Shown piece after piece: positions 57,462-64,000 of a stretch of DNA of 64,000 nucleotides. The stretch comes from Alteromonadaceae bacterium (GTDB taxonomy: Bacteria > Pseudomonadota > Gammaproteobacteria > Enterobacterales > Alteromonadaceae): contig JABSOI010000011.1 in NCBI GenBank assembly GCA_013216015.1, forward strand, positions 94,459 through 158,458, written 5' to 3'. The notes under the pieces were generated by a model. That model ran no database searches. It saw only the letters and a program-made list of their open reading frames with translations, and was not told where the DNA came from. Each line of letters begins with the position of its first letter. Positions within the stretch are counted from its first letter, which is position 1. Position numbers and translations under genes: made by a program.

Positions 57462-59570
57462 GTGTACCTACTTGAACCGTTAATAGAGCTCGCTTCGAAT
57501 TATTTGTCGAAAGCGCAAATAGATTTACTAAAACAAGCATATGTTGTTTCCCGAGATGCCCACGAAGGACAGATGCGTTCTAGTGGTGAGCCTTATATAA
57601 CCCATCCTGTTGCTGTTGCATTAAATTTAGCTAAAATGAATCTTGACCATGAAACGCTTATGGCAGCGCTTTTACATGATGTTATTGAAGATACCAAAAC
57701 TACCAAAGATGAACTTGCAGAGCTTTTTGGTTCTACTGTTGCTGAACTTGTTGAAGGTGTCAGTAAACTCGACAAATTAAAGTTTGATAATAAAGAAGAA
57801 ATGCAGGCGGAAAATTTCCGTAAAATGGTCCTTGCCATGGTGCAGGATATTCGCGTTATTTTAATTAAACTTGCCGATCGCACGCATAATATGAGAACCC
57901 TAGGGGCGTTAAGGCCTGAAAAACGTAGACGTATTGCTCGGGAAACCCTGGATATTTACGCACCAATTGCTAATCGTCTGGGTATTCATGATATTAAAAA
58001 TGAATTAGAAGTTTTGGGTTTTGAAGCCTTGTATCCTATGCGGTCAAGAGCGTTGAAGTCAGCGGTGAAAGAGGCAAGGGGCAATCGTAAAGAAATTCTT
58101 AATAATATTAATGAAGAAATTGCCGCTCGTTTAGAAGAAAGTGGTATTACGGCACAAGTTATTGGTCGGGAAAAACATTTATATTCTATTTATCGTAAAA
58201 TGAAAAATAAAGAATTGATGTTTAACGAGGTTATGGATATTTACGCGTTTCGCGTTATTGTCGATGAAAAAATTGATAATTGTTATCGGGCGTTAGGGGC
58301 AGTGCACAATTTATTTAAGCCGATTGAATCGCGTTTTAAAGATTATATCGCTATTCCAAAAACTAACGGTTATCAATCGCTGCATACCTCTCTTATTGGT
58401 CCTCATGGAATTCCTGTTGAAATACAAATTCGTACCCATGATATGGATCAAATGGCTGATAAAGGTATTGCTGCTCATTGGCTTTATAAGCAAGATGGCG
58501 ACGATAGTGGCACGACCGCACAAATGAAAGCGCGTCGTTGGATGCAAAGCCTGTTGGAATTACAGCAAAGTGCTGGCAGCTCGTTTGAGTTTATTGAAAA
58601 TGTTAAATCTGATTTATTTCCAGAAGAGATTTATGTTTTCACGCCAGATGGCCGTATTATAGAATTGCCAATGGGAGCAACTCCGGTTGATTTCGCTTAT
58701 GCAGTTCACACTGATGTCGGCAATTCTTGTGTAGGGGTAAAAGTTGACCGTAAACCTTTCCCATTAAGTCACCCGGTTGATTCCGGACAAACGATAGAAG
58801 TAATAACCTCATCGGCGGCCCGGCCTAATGCCACTTGGCTTAATTTTGTGGTGACCGCGAAAGCAAGATTACAGATTCGAACTTATTTACGTTCTCAGGA
58901 AAAGAACGAAGCTCAAACTCTGGGCTTGCGATTGTTGAGTCATGCTTTGGGAGAAAGCAAGATTGAAACTATCGGGCAGGAAAAAATAGATCAAGTTGTG
59001 AAGGAGAGCGGTAATAAAACCTTCGATGAATTATTGAACAGTATTGGTTTAGGTAATGCGTTAAGTATAGGTATAGCCCGACGTTTAACGGATGAATTTA
59101 CCGATGAAACTGTTTTAACCAGTTCGACGAATAAAACCAAGATGCCTATCAAAGGTACAGAAGGTATGTTGGTGAGTTATGGTAAATGTTGCCGACCTAT
59201 TCCCGGAGATTCAATTCTCGCTTATTTAAGTCCTGGTAAAGGTTTGATGGTGCATCAACAAGGTTGTCGCAATATTAAAGGGCACGAACAAGGTGGTTTA
59301 TTCCCGGTTAAATGGGATAATGATATCGATCGAGAATTTATCGCCAAATTACGTATTGAAATTATTAATCATCAAGGAGCTCTTGCTACATTGACAAATG
59401 TTGTGGCAAATTGTGAATCTAATGTCCATACTTTAAATTCAGGTGAAAAAGAATCTGGTTTATATACTATTGATATGGAAATAACGTGTCGTGACCGTAT
59501 TCATTTAGCTGATATTATTCGTAAAATAAAAGTAATGGTTGATGTACAACGTGTATTACGTAATAAATAA
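57462..59570 (+). CDS. spoT: SpoT, bifunctional (p)ppGpp synthase/hydrolase
   Basis: A 702-residue Rel/Spo homologue. The hydrolase HD domain has catalytic H72-D73 in LLHDVIEDT; the synthetase domain includes GREKHLYSIYRKM and DYIAIPKTNGYQSLHT; TGS (IYVFTPDGRIIELPMGATP), conserved-cysteine CCRPIPGD and a C-terminal ACT domain follow. It starts at GTG 57462 with GGAG upstream, aligning with E. coli MYLFE. It sets ppGpp level in response to fatty acid and carbon starvation. Confidence 0.97.
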   Translation: MYLLEPLIELASNYLSKAQIDLLKQAYVVSRDAHEGQMRSSGEPYITHPVAVALNLAKMNLDHETLMAALLHDVIEDTKTTKDELAELFGSTVAELVEGVSKLDKLKFDNKEEMQAENFRKMVLAMVQDIRVILIKLADRTHNMRTLGALRPEKRRRIARETLDIYAPIANRLGIHDIKNELEVLGFEALYPMRSRALKSAVKEARGNRKEILNNINEEIAARLEESGITAQVIGREKHLYSIYRKMKNKELMFNEVMDIYAFRVIVDEKIDNCYRALGAVHNLFKPIESRFKDYIAIPKTNGYQSLHTSLIGPHGIPVEIQIRTHDMDQMADKGIAAHWLYKQDGDDSGTTAQMKARRWMQSLLELQQSAGSSFEFIENVKSDLFPEEIYVFTPDGRIIELPMGATPVDFAYAVHTDVGNSCVGVKVDRKPFPLSHPVDSGQTIEVITSSAARPNATWLNFVVTAKARLQIRTYLRSQEKNEAQTLGLRLLSHALGESKIETIGQEKIDQVVKESGNKTFDELLNSIGLGNALSIGIARRLTDEFTDETVLTSSTNKTKMPIKGTEGMLVSYGKCCRPIPGDSILAYLSPGKGLMVHQQGCRNIKGHEQGGLFPVKWDNDIDREFIAKLRIEIINHQGALATLTNVVANCESNVHTLNSGEKESGLYTIDMEITCRDRIHLADIIRKIKVMVDVQRVLRNK

Positions 59571-59635
59571 AGAGCGTAATCAGTCAAAAACTCAATCAAT
59601 TTTTAAATATTTAGTGAAGCCCAACAGGAAAGTAA

Positions 59636-60025
59636 ATGAAAACAATTATTTCAACAGATAATGCCCCAAGCGCAATTGGAACTTATAGCCAGGCAGTAAA
59701 AGTGAATAATACTGTTTATCTATCGGGTCAAATACCTCTGATCCCAGAGACCATGGAAGTAATTGAAGGTGGTTTTGTCGAGCAAACGAAACAAGTATTT
59801 AAGAATTTAGTGGCTGTTTGTGAAGCTGCTGGAGGTTGTATTGATGATATGGTTAAAGTTAATATTTTCATGACTGACTTATCAAATTTTGTCACTGTTA
59901 ATGAAGTTATGAGCAAATACTGTAAAGAACCTTATCCGGCCCGTGCTGCAATTCAAGTGTCAAGGTTACCTAAAGATGTTGAAATTGAAATTGACGGTAT
60001 TATGGAATTGCCTAGTACTAATTAG
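59636..60025 (+). CDS. ridA: RidA, reactive imine/enamine deaminase
   Basis: A 129-residue RidA (YjgF/YER057c). The substrate-binding arginine is in YPARAAIQVSRLP; AIGTYSQAVKVNNTVYLSGQIP is the conserved N-terminal part. RidA hydrolyses 2-aminoacrylate and related imines made by PLP enzymes such as threonine deaminase, whose gene (ilvA) is also in this window. It is inserted between spoT and trmH. A 9-bp inverted repeat (60020-60028 with 60047-60055) overlaps the stop. Confidence 0.95.
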   Translation: MKTIISTDNAPSAIGTYSQAVKVNNTVYLSGQIPLIPETMEVIEGGFVEQTKQVFKNLVAVCEAAGGCIDDMVKVNIFMTDLSNFVTVNEVMSKYCKEPYPARAAIQVSRLPKDVEIEIDGIMELPSTN

Positions 60026-60114
60026 TGTCCATTCGTTTCAGGACGAACACTAATTAAACAGCAAGTAATAAGATAAAACTACTAGTATTATAATTTGAAG
60101 TGTAGAAAAAGTTA

Positions 60115-60822
60115 ATGACACCAGAAAGACATCAACGTATCAAGCAAGTGCTAGATCAGCGTCAGCCTGATCTGACCGTTTGCATGGAAGGCGTACATAA
60201 AACACATAATTTAGCAGCAGTGGTACGTACTTGCGATGCCATTGGGGTTAGTGACGTGCATGCGGTCTGGAAAAATGAACAGATGCAAGTGCTTGGCGGC
60301 AGTGCCGCAGGCAGTCAAAACTGGATTGATGTTCACAATCACAGCCGTACCGAGGATGCAATACAAGCACTTAAAGCACAGAATATGCAGATTTTAGTGA
60401 CTAACCTGTCGGCAAGCGCGATTGATTTTCGTGAGGTTGATTATACTAAACCGACGGCAATCATTTTAGGCCAAGAAAAATTTGGTGCTTCTGATATCGC
60501 TCTGGAATTAGCTGATCAGGATATTGTTATTCCAATGGTTGGCATGGTGCAATCACTCAATGTTTCTGTTGCATGTTCTGTGGTTTTATATGAAGCGCAA
60601 CGTCAGCGACAACTTGCAGGCATGTACGATACACCAAGACTTTCTTATGAACGTCGACAACGGGTACTGTTTGAAGGCGGACATCCTATTTTTGCTGAAG
60701 CTTGTCAACGTAAAGGATTACCCTACCCTGAAATTGACGAAGACGGGCAAATTGTAGCGTCGGATATCTGGTGGCAGAAAATGCAAATGAATAAAGAAGC
60801 CTGGCAGGATATCGACAATTAA
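60115..60822 (+). CDS. trmH: TrmH, tRNA Gm18 2'-O-methyltransferase
   Basis: A SPOUT-class methyltransferase of 235 residues. Motif 1 includes HNLAAVVRTCDAIGV, motif 2 AIILGQEKFGAS and motif 3 IPMVGMVQSLNVSVACSVVLYE, forming the trefoil knot that binds SAM. The C-terminal extension with RRQRVLFEGGHPIFAEAC is as in E. coli TrmH. Lies between ridA and recG in the conserved spoT-trmH-recG order. Confidence 0.95.
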   Translation: MTPERHQRIKQVLDQRQPDLTVCMEGVHKTHNLAAVVRTCDAIGVSDVHAVWKNEQMQVLGGSAAGSQNWIDVHNHSRTEDAIQALKAQNMQILVTNLSASAIDFREVDYTKPTAIILGQEKFGASDIALELADQDIVIPMVGMVQSLNVSVACSVVLYEAQRQRQLAGMYDTPRLSYERRQRVLFEGGHPIFAEACQRKGLPYPEIDEDGQIVASDIWWQKMQMNKEAWQDIDN

Positions 60823-60853
60823 TTTAATGATTATATCAATGTAAACAAATAGT

Positions 60854-62971
60854 ATGAGTCAATTACCTCCGCGCATGAAGCAAAATGAAGGATTAGACAA
60901 CCTAGCCAGAACGCCTGTTACTGTGCTTAAGGGGGTTGGCCCGGGCATGGCAGCAAAGCTGAAAAAAATAGGCTTAAATACTTTACAGGACTTATTATTT
61001 CATTTGCCATTGCGTTACGAAGATCGTACCCGTATTTCTACGGTGCGCGATTTGATACCGGGAACTCATACGAATATTATTGGTGAAGTGACCAATAGCC
61101 AAATAGTGCTTGGTAAAAGACGGATGTTGGTGGTGACACTTAATGATGGTACTGGCACTATCAACTTACGATTTTTTCATTTTACCGCCAGTCAAAAGAA
61201 TCATTTGGCTATAGGTTCTACTATTCGATGTTATGGTGAAATTAACCGTGGCCCAAGAGGTTATGAAATTGTTCACCCTGAATATAAAGCGTTAGATCAA
61301 GATCAGGCATTAACGCCGACAGAAGAAACATTAACGCCCGTTTATTCGACTACTGATGGTCTCAGGCAGGTATCTTTACGAAACCTTACTGATCAAGCAT
61401 TAATACGGCTCAAACGTGGTCAAGTTGAAGAGTTGGTGCCGAGTGAGTATTTGAATGTACCTATATCGTTATCTCAAGCTCTGACCATAATTCATCGTCC
61501 ACCACCAGATACATCAACAGCCCAGATTGAAGCAGGAAAACACCCGGCACAACTTAGGTTAATCAAGGAAGAACTACTTGCTCATAACCTTAGTATGTTA
61601 AAACTGAGGCAATCAAGTGACCAACATCAAGCTATCGCCATGAAAGCAGATGAAACGTTAAAACAAAAATTTCTGGATTCCCTGCCCTTTTCTCCAACCA
61701 ATGCTCAAGACCGTGTTGTAAAAGAAATATCAATTGATTTAGCTAAAACCAGTCCTATGATGCGATTAGTGCAAGGGGATGTTGGTTCAGGTAAAACTTT
61801 AGTCGCCGCATTATCCGCTTTGATCGCTATAGGTCAGGGGTATCAGGTTGCTTTAATGGCTCCAACGGAAATTTTAGCTGAACAACATGCACTTAATTTT
61901 GAAAAATGGTTTGAAATTCTGGGTATCAAAGTAGGTTGGCTTGCAGGCAAAACAAAAGCAAAAGCACGTCGAATTGCCTTAGAGCAAATTGCCAGTGGTG
62001 AAATGCAAATGGTGATCGGTACTCACGCTTTGTTTCAAGAACAAGTAAGTTTTAATAAGTTAACGCTGGTTATTATTGATGAACAACATCGATTTGGTGT
62101 GCAGCAAAGATTAGCTTTACGGGAAAAAGGGGCTTTTGATGAGAAATATCCACATCAACTGATCATGACGGCTACCCCGATACCAAGAACATTAGCAATG
62201 ACAGCGTACGCCGATCTCGATACTTCAGTAATAGACGAATTACCACCGGGGCGCACACCAATAACTACAGTCGCTTTACCTGATACTCGTCGGGATGATG
62301 TAATTGCAAGAATACAACAAGGCTGTACCAATGATAATCGTCAAGTTTATTGGGTATGCACATTAATTGAAGAGTCTGAAGTTTTGCAGTGTCAGGCGGC
62401 TGAAGATACCGCACTTTATTTGCAGGAACAATTGCCCGAATTGAAAATAGGATTAGTGCACGGGCGAATGAAGGCAAGTGAAAAACAATCGGTGATGGAA
62501 AGTTTTAAATCAGCCGAGTTACATTTACTGGTAGCGACAACGGTAATTGAGGTAGGTGTAGATGTGCCCAATGCCAGTTTAATGGTGATAGAAAATCCCG
62601 AGCGTCTCGGCTTGGCGCAGTTGCATCAATTACGCGGGCGGGTTGGCCGTGGAGCTGTGGCATCGCATTGTGTTTTAATTTACAAAAGCCCGTTATCAAA
62701 AACGGCGACCAAACGTTTAGCTGTTTTACGCAATAGTAATGACGGTTTTGTTATTGCGCAAAAAGATCTGGAAATTCGAGGTCCGGGAGAGTTGCTTGGC
62801 ACACGCCAAACAGGATTAGCTGAACTTAAAATTGCAGATTTAGTACGAGATGCCCATCTTGTCCCTGAAGTTGTGCAGCATGCCTATTTATTATGGAATA
62901 AATATCCACAGCTAGCAGAAGCTTTGATTCATCGTTGGTTACCTAATAAAGAACATTTTTCAAAAGTTTAA
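60854..62971 (+). CDS. recG: ATP-dependent DNA helicase RecG
   Basis: A 705-residue branch-migration helicase. The wedge/OB domain covers about 1-170 (LKGVGPGMAAKLKKIGL and YEDRTRISTVRDL). Walker A GDVGSGKT is near 309-316, the DExH box is DEQHRFG, and the TRG-type end reads FVIAQKDLEIRGPGELLGTRQ. RecG remodels stalled forks and D-loops. It ends the gmk-to-recG block; repeats follow. Confidence 0.97.
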   Translation: MSQLPPRMKQNEGLDNLARTPVTVLKGVGPGMAAKLKKIGLNTLQDLLFHLPLRYEDRTRISTVRDLIPGTHTNIIGEVTNSQIVLGKRRMLVVTLNDGTGTINLRFFHFTASQKNHLAIGSTIRCYGEINRGPRGYEIVHPEYKALDQDQALTPTEETLTPVYSTTDGLRQVSLRNLTDQALIRLKRGQVEELVPSEYLNVPISLSQALTIIHRPPPDTSTAQIEAGKHPAQLRLIKEELLAHNLSMLKLRQSSDQHQAIAMKADETLKQKFLDSLPFSPTNAQDRVVKEISIDLAKTSPMMRLVQGDVGSGKTLVAALSALIAIGQGYQVALMAPTEILAEQHALNFEKWFEILGIKVGWLAGKTKAKARRIALEQIASGEMQMVIGTHALFQEQVSFNKLTLVIIDEQHRFGVQQRLALREKGAFDEKYPHQLIMTATPIPRTLAMTAYADLDTSVIDELPPGRTPITTVALPDTRRDDVIARIQQGCTNDNRQVYWVCTLIEESEVLQCQAAEDTALYLQEQLPELKIGLVHGRMKASEKQSVMESFKSAELHLLVATTVIEVGVDVPNASLMVIENPERLGLAQLHQLRGRVGRGAVASHCVLIYKSPLSKTATKRLAVLRNSNDGFVIAQKDLEIRGPGELLGTRQTGLAELKIADLVRDAHLVPEVVQHAYLLWNKYPQLAEALIHRWLPNKEHFSKV

Positions 62972-62999
62972 AAATTTATCCTCATCGATCCCCGACCAC

Positions 63000-63160
63000 T
63001 AACTTAATACAATTGGCTATGTCCCAGTTAACTGTGGCTGTTAAAATTTAAAACTTAACAAGCCCCTTGATGGTTGCTTTTGGGTAGAACGTGGATTTAT
63101 CCGAGCCCCGTAGTGCGTGGATTTATCCACGAATTACATTAATGCGCACATAAATGTGCG
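63000..63160. repeat. Cluster of short palindromes after recG
   Basis: A partial copy of the large hairpin below (GGCTATGTCCCAGTTAA, near 63016) is followed by two compact palindromes: CGTGGATTTATCCACG (63116-63131) and CGCACATAAATGTGCG (63145-63160). They look like REP-type elements. Confidence 0.6.
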
Positions 63161-63195
63161 AGCTACAAGGTTGAAAAATAACAATTTAATGATTC

Positions 63196-63254
63196 AGCAA
63201 CACTTAACTGGTACATAGCCAAGACAATTGGCTATGTACCAGTTAAGTGTTGCT
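63196..63254. repeat. Perfect 27-bp inverted repeat
   Basis: Arms 63196-63222 and 63228-63254 are perfectly complementary with a 5-base loop; the left arm contains ACTTAACTGGTACATAGCC. Partial copies of the same motif occur near 63016 and, inverted, at about 63431-63460, so the element is a repeat family rather than a single hairpin. Confidence 0.95.
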
Positions 63255-63263
63255 ATAAAATTT

Positions 63264-63376
63264 GTAGGATGGGTTAGCCACCGGCGTAACCCATCATTTT
63301 GTAGAACGCAACTATCTAATAATATTAATGAAAGCTGTTGTTTTGATGGGTTACGCCTTCGGCTAACCCATCCTAC
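63264..63376. repeat. Paired REP-like elements in inverted orientation
   Basis: Two REP-like units, 63264-63295 and 63345-63376, are near-perfect reverse complements. Each is itself a hairpin built on GATGGGTTA and TAACCCATC with a GCC/GGC core, starting or ending in GTAG/CTAC. The ~50 bases between them are unique. This is the layout of a BIME moved by a REP-associated transposase; none is encoded here. Confidence 0.85.
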
Positions 63377-63566
63377 GCGTTGAAATCTTGAGGCGGCAGA
63401 TAAATAGATATAAAACAACTGGTTACGTACGTAGCAACATTTAACCAGTACATAGCCAAACCCAAGACCATAGTTAACCCAATCATAAATTAATGCCATT
63501 TAGCAATGGTCACGAGATTATCTTGCGGAGATACAAACATGTAATGCTCAATAAATAATATGAATA

Positions 63567-64000
63567 TCACGTAGTAACAAACTTTCCATTTTGATAATCA
63601 TTAATAGCCTGATTAATTTCTTGTCGGGTATTCATCACAAATGGACCTGCGCGTACTACAGGTTCGTTCAAAGGTTTACCTGCAACTAATAATAATTGGG
63701 CTTTATTGTTACTGTTAAACTTAATTTTTTCGCCAGATGTCAGTACAGCTAATTGCCCGGCAGTTAATTTAGTTTGTTGTTGACCAATTTTTAACTCACC
63801 ACTGATTAAATAGATAAAAGCATTATGCTGTTTTGGGATCACATCATTAAATTCGGTTTCAGCGGCCAAAGTAATGTCCCAGTATATTGGTTTGATTTTT
63901 TCATTTTTAACAATTCAGACTGTACCAGCTTTGGTTGTACCAGCAATGACTTTTAACCAGCTATCATTATTTAGCCGTTCTTCAGGAATTTCTTCTGCTG
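63567..64000 (-). pseudogene. Pirin-like protein with in-frame stop (5' end outside window)
   Basis: The frame enters from the right edge as AEEIPEERLNNDSWLKVIAG then TTKAGTV, meets TGA near 63915, and continues in the same frame with IKPIYWDITLAAETEFNDVI to the C-terminus at 63567. The second part is the pirin C-terminal cupin (FIYLISGELKIG, GPFVMNTRQEINQAINDY). Family members have a glycine-rich turn where the TGA lies, so GGA to TGA is a likely change. Pirins bind iron and some act as quercetinases or regulators. The protein is probably truncated unless the stop is read through or is an error. Confidence 0.75.

Noticed and set aside
63194..63499. 101-codon minus-strand open frame after recG
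   Set aside because: It runs straight through the perfect hairpin and both REP units; the translation is repeat sequence, not a protein.

Overview
The window is a low-GC gammaproteobacterial chromosome segment. Gene content and protein sequences best fit a marine Alteromonadales member, probably Colwelliaceae or a close relative. That placement is inferred from recognised proteins and AT-rich intergenic DNA; no search was run. Much of the content (ubiD-fre, hemCDXY, cyaY, lptM-lysA-dapF, yigB-uvrD, yigI, recQ, ilvC/ilvY, comM, ilvGMDA, rep, ubiEJB, gmk-rpoZ-spoT-trmH-recG) sits around 82-87 min in E. coli, so this may be an origin-proximal arm in rearranged order.

Layout. 1-1755: end of ubiD, then fre. 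1756-2746: a gap holding two tandem minus-strand genes for small RiPP-type (lanthipeptide-like) precursors. One has its leader and core split by a -1 frameshift at an A-run; the other has lost its leader. 2747-7653: hemCDXY and cyaY on the minus strand. 7765-14079: lptM, lysA, dapF, a DUF484 gene, yigB and uvrD on the plus strand, with no xerC at its usual place. 14201-17756: yigI thioesterase, recQ, a small cytochrome c and a DUF523 gene. 17822-21821: a diguanylate cyclase gene whose long leader carries a c-di-GMP-I riboswitch, facing a decayed TPR/GGDEF pseudogene. 22000-25516: tesB, a YbdG-like channel and proB. 25636-35888: branched-chain amino acid genes (ilvC, ilvY, ilvL attenuator, ilvGMDA without ilvE) around comM. 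36054-42593: a double palindrome, an AAA-type relic, an Lrp/EamA pair, a DUF418 protein, ubiK and rep. 42594-45179: an accessory stretch of broken genes plus one GNAT gene with gene-cassette-like ends. 45241-48533: ubiB, ubiJ and ubiE. 48686-56013: a five-gene unit of NtrC-type regulator, histidine kinase, HlyD adaptor, ABC ATPase and duplicated MacB/FtsX-type permease, with a sigma-54-type promoter and an upstream inverted repeat in front of the transporter genes. 56277-62971: gmk, rpoZ, spoT, ridA, trmH, recG. 63000-64000: nested inverted repeats and a pirin gene with an in-frame stop.

How the genes work together. Most of the window is housekeeping: haem, ubiquinone, lysine/peptidoglycan precursor and branched-chain amino acid synthesis, DNA repair helicases and stringent response. 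Regulation that can be read directly includes an ilv attenuator, a c-di-GMP riboswitch ahead of a c-di-GMP synthase that lacks the RxxD inhibitory site, and a probable two-component/sigma-54 circuit controlling an ABC exporter. The most unusual item is the orphan precursor-peptide pair at 2.1-2.6 kb, with no modification enzyme in view.
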